Notes: a model not told the origin generated them from the sequence alone. 52,100 nt of DNA from Chryseomicrobium excrementi (GCF_002798305.1 NZ_PCGR01000006.1:1-52100), one strand, 5' to 3'; shown: positions 36,213 through 48,065, numbered from the stretch's first letter. A program made the numbers and translations.

Positions 36213-37580
36213 ATGGAACAGCAAGTACTGACATTCATGAAAAAATATCACATCGATTACCGAGGAAAAAAGCTCTTACTCGCTTGTTCCGGTGGAGCTG
36301 ATTCTGTTGCGGTAGTCCGGTTCTATCACCAACATGCACACGAGATGGGTTGGTCGCTAGGCATCGTGCACGCCGATCATCAATTGCGTGGCAAAGCCTC
36401 TACAGGAGACCGGGAATTCGTGGAACAACTGGGGCAAGCTCTAGGAATTCCGGTCTATAGTAAGACTCTAGCTGTTCCTGAACGATTATCTCAAGGAGGC
36501 AACACGCAACAGGTATGCCGCGAAGAGCGGTATGCCTATTTTTCGTGGATCATGGAAACACAGAAATTCGATGTTCTGGTACAAGGTCATCACGCGGACG
36601 ATCAAGTCGAGACGGTGTTCATGCAACTAGTCAAAGGGACTGATGCAAGTGGGGTAGGGATCCCCGTGCACCGAACGTTCCAAGGGAAACCTCTCATCCG
36701 GCCGTTCCTTTCAGTCACTCGCCAAGACATTGAGCTGTACTTACATACAATGCAGCAACCGTATCGACAAGATGCGAGCAATGCATCCGATACATATACA
36801 CGCAATCGCTTCCGACATCACATCGTTCCTCTGTTACAGGAAGAAAATTCGTCGGTTGCCAAGCAAATTGAGAAATTTGTGGAGCGTCAAAGAGAAGATC
36901 AAGACTATTTGGACCAGCAGGCGCGGCTGCATTTTGAACAGCTTGTGACAGAAACGTCTGAGACATCTCGAACCCTTGATAGAAAAGAGTTTGTCAAGCT
37001 TCCAATCGCTTTACAAAGACGTATCATTCTTTTACTATGGAACTACTTGCAACCTCAAGCAGCCGCACTGGCGTCTTCCGTGATAGACACTATTCTCCAC
37101 GTGGCGCAGCAGTCCTCAGGTACCCAGTATGTCCATCTTCCAAATGCTTTCCGTTTCATTCGTTCTTACGATCAGTTACTCCTTGTCCAAGAGATGCCAA
37201 CCAAGATGCCAGTTCAACAAACGATACCGTTTGATCAGTGGATTTCTACTAGCTTGAATGTACAGCTTCTTGTTACACGTTCAGAGCAACAATACGAGGG
37301 AGACTGGTATTACTTACAGCTCGAAGATGAGGACTTTCCACTTCGCCTTCGGACGAGAGAACCGGGAGATACGTTGGATCTAGGAAGCTACCATAAGAAA
37401 GTGACGCGGCTATTTATTGACGAAAAAGTGGCAAAGCAAAAACGCGAGGGCTGGCCCCTGCTTGTCACACAAAAGAATGGTATACTAGGACTAATCGGCT
37501 TACGCTACAGTAGCAAGCTGAATAAAACGAACAAAACCCCTTGGGTGATATGGATAAAACAGGAGGATTCCACATGTTAG
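36213..37580 (+). CDS. tilS: tRNA(Ile)-lysidine synthetase
   Basis: The 455-residue enzyme converts C34 of tRNA-Ile(CAU) to lysidine so that it reads AUA. The PP-loop ATP-pyrophosphatase motif SGGADS lies at 26-31, with HADHQLRG and HHADDQVET following, then the TilS substrate-binding and C-terminal domains. Start 36213 has AAGGAGGCG upstream. It overlaps hpt by seven bases; both genes are essential in Bacillus and normally coupled. Confidence 0.95.
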   Translation: MEQQVLTFMKKYHIDYRGKKLLLACSGGADSVAVVRFYHQHAHEMGWSLGIVHADHQLRGKASTGDREFVEQLGQALGIPVYSKTLAVPERLSQGGNTQQVCREERYAYFSWIMETQKFDVLVQGHHADDQVETVFMQLVKGTDASGVGIPVHRTFQGKPLIRPFLSVTRQDIELYLHTMQQPYRQDASNASDTYTRNRFRHHIVPLLQEENSSVAKQIEKFVERQREDQDYLDQQARLHFEQLVTETSETSRTLDRKEFVKLPIALQRRIILLLWNYLQPQAAALASSVIDTILHVAQQSSGTQYVHLPNAFRFIRSYDQLLLVQEMPTKMPVQQTIPFDQWISTSLNVQLLVTRSEQQYEGDWYYLQLEDEDFPLRLRTREPGDTLDLGSYHKKVTRLFIDEKVAKQKREGWPLLVTQKNGILGLIGLRYSSKLNKTNKTPWVIWIKQEDSTC

Positions 37581-38116
37581 AAAAGGATATTCAAGAAATT
37601 TTATTGACGGACGAGCAAATTCAGGAAAAGGCAAAAGAACTCGGTGCTGTACTTTCACAAGAGTATGCAGACAAGTTCCCTCTTGCAATCGGTATTCTGA
37701 AAGGAGCTATGCCGTTCATGTCTGATCTGATGAAGCATGTGGATGCGTATGTGGAAATGGATTATATGGACGTTTCCAGCTACGGAAATGCAACAGTCTC
37801 TTCAGGTGAAGTGAAAATTGTCAAAGACTTGAACACAAGCGTCGAAGGTCGCGACATCATCATCGTTGAAGACATCATCGATAGCGGAAAGACACTTAGC
37901 TACCTGATTGATCTGTTCAAATACCGTAAAGCCAAATCTATTAAAATCGTGACACTATTAGATAAACCATCTGGTCGTAAAGTGGACTTAGAAGCGGACT
38001 ATGTTGGGTTCTTAGTACCGGATGCATTTGTTGTAGGATACGGGCTTGATTATGCAGAGAGATACCGCAACCTGCCTTACGTGGGCGTACTGAAGAAAGA
38101 AGTCTATTCTTTCTAA
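37574..38116 (+). CDS. hpt: Hypoxanthine-guanine phosphoribosyltransferase
   Basis: The 180-residue enzyme salvages hypoxanthine and guanine with PRPP. The PRPP loop [10 protein letters not shown] (98-107) and the hood segment with [11 protein letters not shown] are intact. Start 37574 follows AGGAGGATT and lies within the last codons of tilS. The length equals that of Bacillus HprT. Confidence 0.95.
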   Translation: MLEKDIQEILLTDEQIQEKAKELGAVLSQEYADKFPLAIGILKGAMPFMSDLMKHVDAYVEMDYMDVSSYGNATVSSGEVKIVKDLNTSVEGRDIIIVEDIIDSGKTLSYLIDLFKYRKAKSIKIVTLLDKPSGRKVDLEADYVGFLVPDAFVVGYGLDYAERYRNLPYVGVLKKEVYSF

Positions 38117-38207
38117 ATCTCAGTATCTTGGTTTAAAGGCATTTCATTGTACGTGCTAATTTTCCTATGATAAGATATTCTATAGTTTTTTAACCTAAAA
38201 AGACCCT

Positions 38208-38237
38208 CATCTCACAAAAGGTGGGATGTGATTTTTT
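38208..38237 (+). terminator. Hairpin between hpt and ftsH
   Basis: CATCTCAC pairs with GTGGGATG (8 bp, one G-U) around a five-base loop; six T follow three bases later. It may end tilS-hpt or sit in an ftsH leader: possible promoter bases TTGTAC and TAAGAT, 18 apart, lie upstream of it near 38150-38176. Confidence 0.5.
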
Positions 38238-38262
38238 GACTAAGTCTGTGAGGAGGCTAGGA

Positions 38263-40242
38263 ATGAATCGAGCACTGCGCTACGCGATACTATATTTATT
38301 GATTTTCTTCGTGATCGTTGGGATTTTTGCTACGTTTAATCAAAGCGGAACGCCGACGAAAGAATTAACTACTAATGAATTTATTCAAGCCGTTGAAGAC
38401 GGTGAAGTAAAAGAGTTCGTCATCCAGCCTGTCAATAACGTGTATGTCGTTACAGGTGAGATGGTAGATGCAAAAGAAGGCGAGACATTTAACGCTCGTA
38501 TTCCTTACAATGGCCAATTTACAGAGCAAGAACTTGGTCAGTTGGCTGATGACAACAATGTAAAATGGGATACAGAAGAAGCGCCACAAACTAGTGGATG
38601 GGTTCAGTTCTTAACAGGACTTCTTCCATTCTTAATCATTATCATCTTGTTCTTCTTCCTATTAAGTCAATCACAGGGCGGTGGAAACCGTGTGATGAAC
38701 TTCGGAAAGAGCAAGGCGAAGCTATATGATGACAAGAAAAAAGCGAAATTTGAAGATGTAGCGGGTGCTGATGAAGAGAAAGCGGAGCTTGTAGAAGTTG
38801 TAGACTTCTTGAAAGATCCACGCAAATTTGCTGAACTTGGTGCACGTATTCCTAAAGGTATCTTACTAGTAGGTCCTCCAGGGACGGGTAAAACATTACT
38901 TGCTCGCGCTGTTGCTGGTGAAGCAGGCGTACCGTTCTTCTCTATTTCCGGCTCGGACTTCGTGGAAATGTTCGTAGGGGTCGGGGCATCTCGTGTACGT
39001 GACCTGTTCGAAAATGCAAAGAAAAATGCACCTTGTATCATCTTCATTGATGAGATCGATGCAGTAGGTCGTCAACGTGGTGCCGGTCTTGGTGGGGGAC
39101 ACGATGAACGTGAACAAACCTTGAACCAATTACTTGTTGAAATGGATGGATTCGGCGCTAACGAAGGAATTATCATCGTAGCTGCAACGAACCGACCAGA
39201 TATTCTTGACCCTGCATTATTACGTCCAGGTCGTTTTGACCGTCAAATTACTGTTGGTCGTCCAGATGTAAAAGGTCGTGAAGCGGTACTTAAAGTACAT
39301 GCTCGCAACAAGCCTTTATCAGAAGGCGTAGACTTGAAAGCTATTGCGCAGCGTACCCCTGGTTTCTCTGGTGCGGATCTTGAGAACTTATTGAACGAAG
39401 CAGCACTTGTTGCCGCTCGTCGTAACAAAAAGAAAATTGATATGCATGATATTGATGAAGCGACAGACCGCGTTATTGCGGGTCCAGCTAAATCAACAAA
39501 AGTCATCTCAGCAAAAGAACGTAAGATTGTGGCGTTCCACGAAGCAGGACACGTGGTCATCGGTCTTACACTGGACAATGCAGAGACTGTGCATAAAGTG
39601 ACCATCGTTCCTCGTGGTCAGGCAGGCGGTTATGCCGTGATGCTTCCGAAAGAGGATCGTTACTTCATGACAAAGCCGGAGCTTTTAGATAAAGTATCTG
39701 GTCTCCTTGGTGGTCGTGTAGCAGAAGACATCGTCTTTGGCGAAGTGTCTACAGGTGCTCACAATGACTTCCAACGCGCAACGAGCATTGTTCGTAGCAT
39801 GGTAACGGAGTATGGTATGAGTGACAAGCTTGGGCCGATGCAGTTCGGTCAATCGCAAGGAGGCAACGTCTTCTTAGGACGTGACTTCAACTCGGAGCAG
39901 AACTACTCAGATGCGATTGCATATGAAATCGACCAAGAGATGCAGCGTATGATCAAAGAACAGTACGCACGCACGAAAGATATCTTGACTGAAAAACGTG
40001 ACCTTTTAAACCTGATTGCAGAGACATTGCTTGAAGTGGAAACACTGGATGCGGCTCAGATCATTCACTTGAAAGAACACGGTACACTTCCAGAGCGCAA
40101 GTTTGAAGAGCCTTCTGTAGTGGAAGAAGAGACAAATGATGTAACAGGTGCTCCTTCAGATCCATCTACAGCAGACCTGCCGTCAGAATCAACACCATCT
40201 GACACAGGTGCTGGAAACCCAATTCAAGAAGATCGTAAATAG
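38263..40242 (+). CDS. ftsH: ATP-dependent membrane zinc metalloprotease FtsH
   Basis: The 659-residue protease degrades misfolded and regulatory membrane or cytosolic proteins. It has two membrane segments (about 8-26 and 112-132) flanking an extracytoplasmic domain, an AAA+ ATPase with Walker A GPPGTGKT (204-211), SRH arginines near [17 protein letters not shown], the zinc site HEAGH (426-430) and an acidic, Ser/Thr-rich tail. GAGGAGG supports start 38263. In Bacillus FtsH is needed for Spo0A phosphorylation, but it is a general growth and stress factor. Confidence 0.96.
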   Translation: MNRALRYAILYLLIFFVIVGIFATFNQSGTPTKELTTNEFIQAVEDGEVKEFVIQPVNNVYVVTGEMVDAKEGETFNARIPYNGQFTEQELGQLADDNNVKWDTEEAPQTSGWVQFLTGLLPFLIIIILFFFLLSQSQGGGNRVMNFGKSKAKLYDDKKKAKFEDVAGADEEKAELVEVVDFLKDPRKFAELGARIPKGILLVGPPGTGKTLLARAVAGEAGVPFFSISGSDFVEMFVGVGASRVRDLFENAKKNAPCIIFIDEIDAVGRQRGAGLGGGHDEREQTLNQLLVEMDGFGANEGIIIVAATNRPDILDPALLRPGRFDRQITVGRPDVKGREAVLKVHARNKPLSEGVDLKAIAQRTPGFSGADLENLLNEAALVAARRNKKKIDMHDIDEATDRVIAGPAKSTKVISAKERKIVAFHEAGHVVIGLTLDNAETVHKVTIVPRGQAGGYAVMLPKEDRYFMTKPELLDKVSGLLGGRVAEDIVFGEVSTGAHNDFQRATSIVRSMVTEYGMSDKLGPMQFGQSQGGNVFLGRDFNSEQNYSDAIAYEIDQEMQRMIKEQYARTKDILTEKRDLLNLIAETLLEVETLDAAQIIHLKEHGTLPERKFEEPSVVEEETNDVTGAPSDPSTADLPSESTPSDTGAGNPIQEDRK

Positions 40243-40246
40243 AACG

Positions 40247-40281
40247 AAGCGTAAGCATCTCTCCGGTGCTTACGCTTTTCT
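40247..40281 (+). terminator. Terminator after ftsH
   Basis: AAGCGTAAGCA pairs perfectly with TGCTTACGCTT around a nine-base loop and is followed by TTTTC. Confidence 0.82.
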
Positions 40282-40330
40282 TTCTCTTTGATGGCTGTGG
40301 TATGATTCAAGGTGAAATGAGGGACACAGA

Positions 40331-41116
40331 ATGATATTAGTCATGGACATTGGGAATACCAATATCGTACTTGGCGTTTACGACCAAGACACATTGCAGC
40401 ACCACTGGCGCATGGAGACAGATCGCAACAAAACAGAAGACGAATACGGGATGCAGGTCAAAGCACTGTTCCAGCATGCAGGGCTCGACTTTTCAGACAT
40501 CACGGGCATCATTATGTCGTCTGTAGTGCCTCCGATCATGTTCTCGCTCGAAGCCATGTGCACCAAATACTTTAAACAGAAGCCACTGATTGTAGGTCCA
40601 GGAGTAAAGACGGGCCTCAATATCAAATATGAAAATCCGCGTGAAGTCGGAGCAGACCGGATTGTGAATGCTGTTGCAGGCATACACTATTACGGAGCGC
40701 CTTTGATTATCGTCGATTTCGGCACGGCCACGACCTATTGCTATATCAATGAACGTGGTGACTATATGGGCGGTGCTATTGCCCCGGGAATTGGCATCTC
40801 AACAGAGGCCTTGTTCGCACGGGCAAGCAAGCTTCCTCGGATTGAACTGACCACGCCAGGACAGGTCGTCGGTAAAAATACTGTGTCAGCTATGCAGTCA
40901 GGGATTGTTTACGGCTATGTCGGCCAAGTGGAAGGCATCGTCAACCGGATGAAGAAATCAGGCAACGCACAAGCGAAGGTCATTGCGACCGGAGGCTTAG
41001 CCCCGCTGATCTCTCAAGAGACCGACGTGATCGATCAAATCGATCCGTTCTTAACCTTAAAAGGACTGTATTTACTTTATAAACGAAATGAGAAAGTAGG
41101 AATGAACAATGAGTGA
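40331..41116 (+). CDS. coaX: Type III pantothenate kinase
   Basis: The 261-residue enzyme phosphorylates pantothenate, the first step of coenzyme A synthesis. It belongs to the ASKHA fold: [10 protein letters not shown] (6-15) is the phosphate-1 motif, VGADRI the substrate-binding part and DFGTATT the phosphate-2 motif. GAGGGA precedes the start. The stop overlaps hslO by eight bases, indicating coupling as in Bacillus subtilis (yacB-yacC). Confidence 0.94.
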   Translation: MILVMDIGNTNIVLGVYDQDTLQHHWRMETDRNKTEDEYGMQVKALFQHAGLDFSDITGIIMSSVVPPIMFSLEAMCTKYFKQKPLIVGPGVKTGLNIKYENPREVGADRIVNAVAGIHYYGAPLIIVDFGTATTYCYINERGDYMGGAIAPGIGISTEALFARASKLPRIELTTPGQVVGKNTVSAMQSGIVYGYVGQVEGIVNRMKKSGNAQAKVIATGGLAPLISQETDVIDQIDPFLTLKGLYLLYKRNEKVGMNNE

Positions 41117-41996
41117 TTATTTAGTACGCGCATTAGCGTTTGATGGACAAGTACGTGCATTTGCAGCTCGTACAACAGACATGGTAGCAGAAGCACAACG
41201 ACGTCATGACACATGGCCGATCCCTTCAGCGGCATTAGGCCGTTCGATGACAGCCGCTGTCATGATGGGCGCTATGCTAAAAGGTGACGACAAACTGACA
41301 GTGAAAATCGAAGGGAACGGTCCTGCGGGTCCTATCATCATCGATGCCAACGCACACGGAGAAGCTCGCGGTTATATTACGAATCCACACGTGCACTTTG
41401 ATTTGAACGAGCAAGGGAAACTGGACGTTCGCCGCGTTGTCGGTACAGAAGGCGCACTTACTGTAGTGAAAGACCTTGGTATGCGTGATTTCTTCAGTGG
41501 CCAGGTGCCAATCGTCTCAGGAGAAATTGCAGAAGACTTCACTTATTATTACGCAACTTCAGAGCAAGTCCCGTCATCAGTTGGACTTGGTGTTCTTGTG
41601 AACCCAGACAACTCGATTCTAGCAGCAGGAGGCTTTATCATTCAGTTGATGCCAGGTACGGAAGATGAGACGATCACAGAAATCGAAAACCATCTATCTC
41701 GCATGGAGCCTGTTTCGAAATTGATTGAACGCGGTCTCACACCTGAAGAACTTTTAAAAGAAATTTTAGGGGAAGACAACGTGCAGATCTTGAATCAACA
41801 AGACGTGTCCTTCAGCTGTAACTGTTCGAAAGAGCGTTTTGGAGCCGCTATTATTTCCCTCGGTCCTGACGAAATTCGTGATATGATTGAAGAAGATGGC
41901 GGAGCGGAGGCGCAATGTCATTTTTGTATGGAACAGTATCACTATAACGTAGATGAACTGGAGACAATGATTGATGAGGCCAAACGACCGAACTGA
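41109..41996 (+). CDS. hslO: Redox-regulated chaperone Hsp33
   Basis: The 295-residue holdase is activated by oxidation. The four zinc cysteines that sense redox state are present: Cys237-Cys239 (CNC) and Cys270-Cys273 (CHFC). The N-terminal domain has the family segments [11 protein letters not shown] and [11 protein letters not shown]. It overlaps coaX at the start and yacD at the end, so the three genes form one unit. Confidence 0.95.
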   Translation: MSDYLVRALAFDGQVRAFAARTTDMVAEAQRRHDTWPIPSAALGRSMTAAVMMGAMLKGDDKLTVKIEGNGPAGPIIIDANAHGEARGYITNPHVHFDLNEQGKLDVRRVVGTEGALTVVKDLGMRDFFSGQVPIVSGEIAEDFTYYYATSEQVPSSVGLGVLVNPDNSILAAGGFIIQLMPGTEDETITEIENHLSRMEPVSKLIERGLTPEELLKEILGEDNVQILNQQDVSFSCNCSKERFGAAIISLGPDEIRDMIEEDGGAEAQCHFCMEQYHYNVDELETMIDEAKRPN

Positions 41997-42891
41997 AACA
42001 CGTAAAACCAAACGATTAAAAACAAAGCCTGCGCTTCTCGTCATGGGAATCTTGCTGCTTGGAAACCTTCTATGGTTCATAGCCTGGCTCATTCCTAATA
42101 ATGCGGGAAGTGGTGAAGCTGTGGCGGAAGTTGATGGCGACGCAATCCGTCACGAAGACTGGGTAGCTGAGATGGAGTCCCGGGTAGGCCGTGAATCTCT
42201 CGAAGCTCTCGTCAACGAAAAGGTGATGGAAGCTGCAGCGAAGAAGCATGATATCGACGTATCGGACGAAGAGCTCGAACTGGAGCTAGCACTCTACCGC
42301 TCTGCTACAGAAGGCACGGACCAAACGTTTCTTGGGCTGAATGAAGAGCAGATGACAAAGAAGATTCGAGCTCGCATCATTTTAGAAAAGGTCCTGGCGA
42401 AGGATGTCGTTGTAGAGGACCAGGCGTTGAAAGACTATTACGAACAAAACAAATCGTTGTATGAAGTCCCGACGTCCTATGATGTCAAAGCCATCTTTGT
42501 CTCTTCTCAAGAAGAGGCAGAGTCCGTCAAACAAGAGCTCGAGAGCGGTTCTTCCTTTGAGGGACTTGCCCGTGAGCGATCAATAGATGCTAGTACTGCA
42601 TCTTTAGGTGGCTCTCTTGGATTCATCAATGCCAATACTACGTCGCTGGACCCGAATATAGTCCGTGCCGCTTCTGAACTGGAGCCGATGGAACTAAGTG
42701 AAGCCTTGCCACTGACGGATGGCCGATTCGCAGTGATTCAAGTCCAAAGCGTTTCGGAAGGCACCTCTTTCAGTTTTGATGATGTCAAAGCGCATATTCA
42801 AAGAGAATTAGCACTAGAACAGTTGCCGCAATCCGTGACGCCGCGCGCCTTTTGGGAAGAATTTGATGCCACCTGGTTATACGAAGACTAA
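41974..42891 (+). CDS. yacD: PrsA/PpiC-like foldase YacD
   Basis: The 305-residue protein has a basic N-terminus, a membrane segment (about 20-40) without a lipobox cysteine, a SurA-like helical domain and a parvulin-type domain (about 165-265). It is presumably anchored outside the membrane and helps fold secreted proteins. I prefer ATG 41974, which has GGAGA nine bases upstream, over a TTG just before it. It overlaps hslO by 23 bases. Similarity to PrsA is in layout; substrates are unknown. Confidence 0.85.
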   Translation: MRPNDRTETRKTKRLKTKPALLVMGILLLGNLLWFIAWLIPNNAGSGEAVAEVDGDAIRHEDWVAEMESRVGRESLEALVNEKVMEAAAKKHDIDVSDEELELELALYRSATEGTDQTFLGLNEEQMTKKIRARIILEKVLAKDVVVEDQALKDYYEQNKSLYEVPTSYDVKAIFVSSQEEAESVKQELESGSSFEGLARERSIDASTASLGGSLGFINANTTSLDPNIVRAASELEPMELSEALPLTDGRFAVIQVQSVSEGTSFSFDDVKAHIQRELALEQLPQSVTPRAFWEEFDATWLYED

Positions 42892-42900
42892 AGGTACTAT

Positions 42901-42930
42901 TTGACAGACAATTTCACTTATTGGTAAGCT
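42901..42930 (+). promoter_or_regulatory. Possible promoter of cysK
   Basis: TTGACA (42901-42906) is consensus; TAAGCT (42925-42930), 18 bases on, is a weak -10. Confidence 0.4.
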
Positions 42931-42972
42931 AACTTAAAACCTATTAAAAAACTAGGAATTAGGAGTGAGCGT

Positions 42973-43899
42973 ATGGCGAGAACAGCACAATCCATTACAG
43001 AATTGGTAGGCCACACACCTATCGTCAAATTGAATCGAGTCACAGATGCTAACGATGCAGAAGTCTATGTGAAACTGGAATACTTCAATCCCGGGAGTAG
43101 TGTTAAAGATCGTATCGCTCTTGCGATGATTGAAGCAGCTGAGAAATCAGGAGACTTGAAGCCTGGGGATACTCTTGTAGAACCGACGAGCGGAAATACA
43201 GGGATCGGGCTTGCGATGGTTGCAGCAGCAAAAGGCTACAACTCTGTGCTTGTCATGCCGGACACAATGAGTATGGAGCGCCGCAACTTGCTTCGTGCTT
43301 ACGGAGCTGAGCTCGTGCTGACGCCAGGAGCGGACGGAATGAAAGGCGCTATTGCGAAGGCAGAAGAACTTGCTGAAACACAAGGCTACTTCATGCCACA
43401 ACAGTTCAACAACGAAGCCAATCCTGAAGTGCACCGCCTGACAACAGGTCCCGAAATCGTTAAAGCGTTTGATCAGCTGGACGGTTTTGTAGCGGGAATC
43501 GGTACAGGAGGTACGATCACAGGTGCTGGAGGCGTGTTGAAAGAAAGCTTCCCAGGCATTCACATCGCAGCTGTGGAACCAAAAGATTCACCAGTCCTTT
43601 CTGGTGGTTCTCCAGGTCCCCACAAAATTCAAGGAATCGGCGCCGGATTTGTACCGAAAGTATTGAACACAGAGGTCTATGACAGTGTCATTCAAGTCTC
43701 CAATGAAGATGCCTATGCTATGGCGCGAGAAGTGGCTAAAGCGGAAGGAATTCTAGGGGGCGTGTCATCAGGAGCTGCCATTCATGCTGCGCTTCAATTA
43801 GCGAAGCAACTGGGTAAAGGAAAAAAGGTCTTAGCGATCATCCCGTCAAACGGAGAGCGTTACTTGAGCACACCTTTATACAATTTTGAGAACCAATAA
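42973..43899 (+). CDS. cysK: Cysteine synthase A (O-acetylserine sulfhydrylase)
   Basis: The 308-residue PLP enzyme makes cysteine from O-acetylserine and sulfide. The PLP lysine is Lys45 in [10 protein letters not shown], the SGNTG loop is at 73-77 and [10 protein letters not shown] binds the cofactor phosphate. AGGAGTGAG precedes the start. In Bacillus CysK also modulates the CymR repressor. It stands alone between a promoter and a terminator. Confidence 0.95.
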   Translation: MARTAQSITELVGHTPIVKLNRVTDANDAEVYVKLEYFNPGSSVKDRIALAMIEAAEKSGDLKPGDTLVEPTSGNTGIGLAMVAAAKGYNSVLVMPDTMSMERRNLLRAYGAELVLTPGADGMKGAIAKAEELAETQGYFMPQQFNNEANPEVHRLTTGPEIVKAFDQLDGFVAGIGTGGTITGAGGVLKESFPGIHIAAVEPKDSPVLSGGSPGPHKIQGIGAGFVPKVLNTEVYDSVIQVSNEDAYAMAREVAKAEGILGGVSSGAAIHAALQLAKQLGKGKKVLAIIPSNGERYLSTPLYNFENQ

Positions 43900-43913
43900 A
43901 ATCTAGTGAAACA

Positions 43914-43939
43914 GGCCGTCCAGAAGGGCGGTCTTTTTT
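43914..43939 (+). terminator. Terminator after cysK
   Basis: GGCCGTCC pairs with GGGCGGTC (8 bp, two G-U) around AGAA and is followed by six T. Confidence 0.85.
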
Positions 43940-44004
43940 CTTTTCTAACGTAGGAAATACAGGTACACTTAAAGCACATTCTGGTGAAAAAAGGAGTAAC
44001 CTCA

Positions 44005-45420
44005 GTGATTCAAACAACCGATACTGTTACATTCCAAGCATCAAAAGATGAATTTTATTATGGCTACCAACAACTCGCTAAACAAGCCGGGCGTCACGCT
44101 TTTCTTGAAAGCGCTCGCGGAGGCAACCTGAGCGTCGCAGCACTTCATCCGTTTGCTGCTGTACACTCCACAGCTGACGGTCTACATATTGATTGGGAGT
44201 CGGGCGAGACCGAGCATCAAGCGGGAGAATCCTTGGCGCTCATCGAGCAATTGGTCAGCCGTTACGAAGTGGCTCACAACCCGGAACTTCCGGATTTCCA
44301 AGGAGGAGCCATTGGCTTCGTGACGTACGATTATGCGCGCGTGATCGAAGTGTTGCCGGAGTCTGCAGAAGACGACTTAGGAATCCCGATGAACTTCTTC
44401 TATCTCTTTGACCACTGGGCTGTATACGATATAGCTAACGAGCAGGTCATTTTGATGAAGCTGCCGAATGCAGAGAAAGATTTAGAAGCTTGGTCGCACG
44501 AATGGCAACAAGCTGTCCGTGAAGGAATCGCGTCTCGCTTGTTTGAAGCCGGTGCTGCTCGTGAAGTGGTACAGGATGACAGTACGCTGCATGTGTCGAT
44601 GAGTGGTCCGCAGTTTGAATCGGCCGTTCGTCGCATCCAAGAATACATCGCGCAAGGCGACGTGTTTCAAGTTAACTTATCTGTGCGCCAATCCAAAGAG
44701 CTTGGAGTAGAGCCGATGGTGATGTACGAGGCGCTTCGTACCTTCAACCCGTCTCCGTATATGGCTTATATTCAAGCGGATGACTTTGCTGTTGTCTCTG
44801 GTTCACCAGAGCTTCTTGTGAAGAAGAAAGGGCTGGAGCTGTCAACCCGTCCGATTGCAGGAACTAGACCACGTGGGAAAGACGAAGCGGAAGACTTGGC
44901 ACTTGCACAAGAACTGATCGACAACGAAAAAGAGCGAGCGGAACACGTCATGCTCGTTGATCTAGAACGCAACGATTTAGGGAAAGTCTCTCGCTACGGC
45001 ACGGTAGAAGTAGACGAGTTCATGGTCATCGAACGCTACTCCCACGTCATGCATATCGTCTCGAACGTCAAAGGAGAGCTTGGCCAAGACGTGACGAACG
45101 CAGAAATCGTGCAGGCGATGTTCCCAGGGGGCACGATTACGGGAGCGCCAAAGATTCGAACAATGGAAATCATTGAAGAACTCGAGCCGGTCCGACGCGG
45201 ATTGTACACAGGTTCGATCGGGTGGTTCGGTTACACGGGTGACCTGGAATTTAACATCGTGATCCGCACAGCATTCGTGAAAGACGGCATGGCGCACATC
45301 CAAGCAGGAGCTGGAATCGTGATTGACTCCATTCCAGCTGCAGAATATATCGAATCCTTGAACAAAGCAAAAGCCTTGTGGCAAGCAAAGGCTATGGCAG
45401 AAGGGACGAAGCAGTCATGA
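44005..45420 (+). CDS. pabB: Aminodeoxychorismate synthase component I
   Basis: The 471-residue enzyme aminates chorismate using ammonia from PabA, for p-aminobenzoate. It has the N-terminal TrpE-like domain (FLESARGG) and the chorismate-binding domain with [26 protein letters not shown] and [12 protein letters not shown] choose GTG 44005 because AAAGGAG is eight bases upstream; a GTG at 43984 lies before that site. A weak promoter (TTTTCT, 17 bases, TACACT at 43941-43969) precedes it. It begins an operon of at least seven overlapping genes. Confidence 0.94.
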   Translation: MIQTTDTVTFQASKDEFYYGYQQLAKQAGRHAFLESARGGNLSVAALHPFAAVHSTADGLHIDWESGETEHQAGESLALIEQLVSRYEVAHNPELPDFQGGAIGFVTYDYARVIEVLPESAEDDLGIPMNFFYLFDHWAVYDIANEQVILMKLPNAEKDLEAWSHEWQQAVREGIASRLFEAGAAREVVQDDSTLHVSMSGPQFESAVRRIQEYIAQGDVFQVNLSVRQSKELGVEPMVMYEALRTFNPSPYMAYIQADDFAVVSGSPELLVKKKGLELSTRPIAGTRPRGKDEAEDLALAQELIDNEKERAEHVMLVDLERNDLGKVSRYGTVEVDEFMVIERYSHVMHIVSNVKGELGQDVTNAEIVQAMFPGGTITGAPKIRTMEIIEELEPVRRGLYTGSIGWFGYTGDLEFNIVIRTAFVKDGMAHIQAGAGIVIDSIPAAEYIESLNKAKALWQAKAMAEGTKQS

Positions 45421-46007
45421 TTTTGATGATTGATAACTACGATTCATTTACCTACAACCTCGTTCAGTATATGGGCGAAATGGGCCGTGAGATTCGTGTA
45501 GTACGAAACGATGAGATCACGCTAGCAGAGATCGAACAGCTGAACCCGGACATGATTGTAGTCTCTCCTGGTCCTTGTACACCGAATGAGGCCGGTGTCA
45601 GTCTGGATGTGATTCAGTACTTCGCGGGGAAAATCCCGATTCTGGGTGTCTGCCTCGGTCATCAGTCTATTGGACAAGCATTTGGCGGGAACGTCGTTCG
45701 TGCCGAACGCTTGATGCATGGTAAGACTTCTCCCGTCCGCCACGACGGCAAGGGAGTCAATGCAGATATGCCGAATCCGTTCCAAGCGACACGCTACCAC
45801 TCGTTGCTTGTTGAAAAAGAATCGTTACCGGAGTGTTTAGAGGTCACATCTTGGACGGCTGAAGGGGAAATCATGGGCCTTCGCCATAAAGAGCTTGCTG
45901 TGGAAGGTGTCCAGTACCACCCGGAATCGATCATGACCGAACAAGGAAAGAAACTCATTCGAAACTTCATTGAGACGTATTGTGAGCCAAAGGAAGTGTC
46001 GGTCTGA
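45417..46007 (+). CDS. pabA: Aminodeoxychorismate/anthranilate synthase amidotransferase
   Basis: The 196-residue class I glutamine amidotransferase supplies ammonia to PabB. The catalytic triad is Cys79 (GVCLGHQ), His168 and Glu170 (QYHPES). In Bacillus the same protein also serves TrpE, and no trp genes are in this window to contradict that. Start 45417 overlaps the pabB stop (ATGA). Confidence 0.94.
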   Translation: MILMIDNYDSFTYNLVQYMGEMGREIRVVRNDEITLAEIEQLNPDMIVVSPGPCTPNEAGVSLDVIQYFAGKIPILGVCLGHQSIGQAFGGNVVRAERLMHGKTSPVRHDGKGVNADMPNPFQATRYHSLLVEKESLPECLEVTSWTAEGEIMGLRHKELAVEGVQYHPESIMTEQGKKLIRNFIETYCEPKEVSV

Positions 46008-46861
46008 TGGAATGTTGGAAAAACGGTGAGTTTGTCAGCAAACAAGACATCACGATTTCGCCATACGATCACGGCTACTTGTACGGACTCGGCTTCTTTG
46101 AGACGTTCCGGACATATAACGGTCGCGTGTTTTTATGGCAGCAACACTGGGAGCGTCTCGAGCAGACGCTCTCTGCTTTTCGTATTGACATGCCGTATAC
46201 AAGTGACGAGATACTTGGCGTCGTTGAAGAGTTAACGCGACTGAACGGAGGAGAGGACGGCTATTTCCGCTTCAATGTCTCAGCAGGTGTCCACGACATC
46301 GGGTTGCAGCCTTCCAAGTACGAGAATCCAACGGTATTGATGTTACGTAAGGGGTTACCAACGACCCCTCGCGGCACAGAAAAAACAGCTCGCTGGATCA
46401 CGATTCCCCGCAACACGCCGGAAGGGCCGACTCGAGTCAAATCCCACCATTACGGAAATAACGTGCTGGCTCGCTTTGAACTGCCATCACTTGCAGAGAT
46501 GGAAGGCTTTATGTGTACAGCCGATGGATTTGTTGCAGAAGGCATCACATCCGCTATTTTTTGGACGAAAGACGGCGAGGTCTATACCCCGTCACTTGAA
46601 ACCGGAATTTTGAACAGCATTACACGCCAGTGGGTACTGGATTACGCGGAACAACACGCAATTCCCGTTCACTCCGGATATTTCCCGAAGCATCAGGTCG
46701 AGGAAGCTGACGAAGTGTGGATTGTGAACGCTGTGCAGGAAATCGTGCCGATTCGCGCTGTCGAATCCAATCATTTCCCGGGAAATAATGGCGAGATGTA
46801 TCAACGTATTCATAAAGCTTATATAGAAGCGATAGAAGACAGAGGAGAGACGTCAACATGA
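46007..46861 (+). CDS. pabC: 4-amino-4-deoxychorismate lyase
   Basis: The 284-residue fold-type IV PLP enzyme releases pyruvate from aminodeoxychorismate to give p-aminobenzoate. The N-terminal DHGYLYGLGFFETF is typical, and Lys145 (RVKSHHYGNN) is the PLP lysine. It resembles branched-chain aminotransferases, but the operon settles the role. Start and the pabA stop share one base. Confidence 0.93.
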   Translation: MECWKNGEFVSKQDITISPYDHGYLYGLGFFETFRTYNGRVFLWQQHWERLEQTLSAFRIDMPYTSDEILGVVEELTRLNGGEDGYFRFNVSAGVHDIGLQPSKYENPTVLMLRKGLPTTPRGTEKTARWITIPRNTPEGPTRVKSHHYGNNVLARFELPSLAEMEGFMCTADGFVAEGITSAIFWTKDGEVYTPSLETGILNSITRQWVLDYAEQHAIPVHSGYFPKHQVEEADEVWIVNAVQEIVPIRAVESNHFPGNNGEMYQRIHKAYIEAIEDRGETST

Positions 46862-47700
46862 CTAAAGTATGGACAGCACATGGTGTCACACTAGATTTCT
46901 CGAAAGAGACCGTTGTAATGGGAATTTTGAATGTCACACCCGATTCGTTCTCGGACGGGGGGTTATATAACAATGTCGAGCAAGCTGTAGAGCGGACTCG
47001 TGAAATGGTGGAACAAGGAGCCAAGATCGTCGATATCGGAGGTGAGTCTACGCGTCCTGGGTACACACGCATTTCTGATGAAGAAGAAATCGGTCGCGTT
47101 GTCCCGGTGATTCGTGCTATCCGAGAAGCCGGCATCCCGGTATTTTTATCGATCGATACATACAAATCTGCTGTTGCGAAAGCAGCACTCGATGCAGGAG
47201 TCGATATTTTAAATGATATCTGGGGTGTGCGTAAAGACCCCGCTATTGCGCGGTTGGCAGCGGAGTATAAGGCGCCGCTTATCTTGATGCACAATAGAGA
47301 GACAGCAGATTATAAGGAGTTTTGGCATGATGCGAAAGCAGACCTTGAAGAGTCTCTCGCTATTGCGAAGCGACACGGAGTAGAAGATGAGCAAATTTGG
47401 TTAGATCCAGGCATTGGCTTCGGTAAGAACACGACGCACAACATCTGGATGATGCAACATTTACCACAGCTTGTAGAGATGGGCTATCCGGTCTTGCTCG
47501 CCACATCCCGCAAGAGCTTGATCGGGAACGTATTGAAGCTTCCGGTAGAAGAACGACTTGAAGGTACAGCGGCGACAGTCAGTTATGGAATCGACAAAGG
47601 CGTTCATCTCGTTCGAGTGCATGACGTCAAAGAGATGACACGCACTACACGGATGATGGATATACTGGTTGGAAAGACAGACTATGTGGAGGAAGTATAA
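46858..47700 (+). CDS. folP: Dihydropteroate synthase
   Basis: The 280-residue TIM-barrel enzyme joins p-aminobenzoate to hydroxymethyldihydropterin pyrophosphate and is the sulfonamide target. MGILNVTPDSFSDGG, DIGGESTRPG and DPGIGFGK are present; TSRKSLIG is the C-terminal substrate motif. It overlaps pabC by four bases (ATGA) and folB by one. Confidence 0.96.
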   Translation: MTKVWTAHGVTLDFSKETVVMGILNVTPDSFSDGGLYNNVEQAVERTREMVEQGAKIVDIGGESTRPGYTRISDEEEIGRVVPVIRAIREAGIPVFLSIDTYKSAVAKAALDAGVDILNDIWGVRKDPAIARLAAEYKAPLILMHNRETADYKEFWHDAKADLEESLAIAKRHGVEDEQIWLDPGIGFGKNTTHNIWMMQHLPQLVEMGYPVLLATSRKSLIGNVLKLPVEERLEGTAATVSYGIDKGVHLVRVHDVKEMTRTTRMMDILVGKTDYVEEV

Positions 47701-48065
47701 TGGATAAAATCTATTTGAACGATATGCAGTTTTATGGCTATCACGGCGTCTTGCCGGAAGAAACGGTCCTTGGACAGTTGTTCCGTATCACGGTAGAGAT
47801 GGCTGTGGATTTGAAGAGGGCGGGAGAGACGGATGCGCTAGACGCGACGGTCAACTACGCAGAAGTATACGAACTGTGCAAGGCGATTGCAGAAGGGGAG
47901 CCGTACCAACTGATTGAATCTGTTGCGGAAAAGATTGCAGATGCCATCCTGAAAAATTACTCCCAGCAAGTCAAAGGGTGCAAAGTATTAGTAGTCAAAC
48001 CGACTCCTCCAATTCGTGGGCATTACCACTCGGTTGCAGTCGAAATCACACGGGGTACTCTATGA
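47700..48065 (+). CDS. folB: Dihydroneopterin aldolase
   Basis: The 121-residue enzyme cleaves dihydroneopterin to hydroxymethyldihydropterin and glycolaldehyde. FYGYHGVLPEE at the start, VNYAEVYEL in the middle and LIESVAEKIAD are family signatures; a conserved C-terminal Lys lies in VVKPTPP. It is coupled to folP (TAATG) and folK (ATGA). Confidence 0.95.
   Translation: MDKIYLNDMQFYGYHGVLPEETVLGQLFRITVEMAVDLKRAGETDALDATVNYAEVYELCKAIAEGEPYQLIESVAEKIADAILKNYSQQVKGCKVLVVKPTPPIRGHYHSVAVEITRGTL

Noticed and set aside
46620-47294. 224-codon minus-strand frame across pabC/folP
   Set aside because: It is antisense to two well-conserved folate genes, has no start signal and no recognisable domain.
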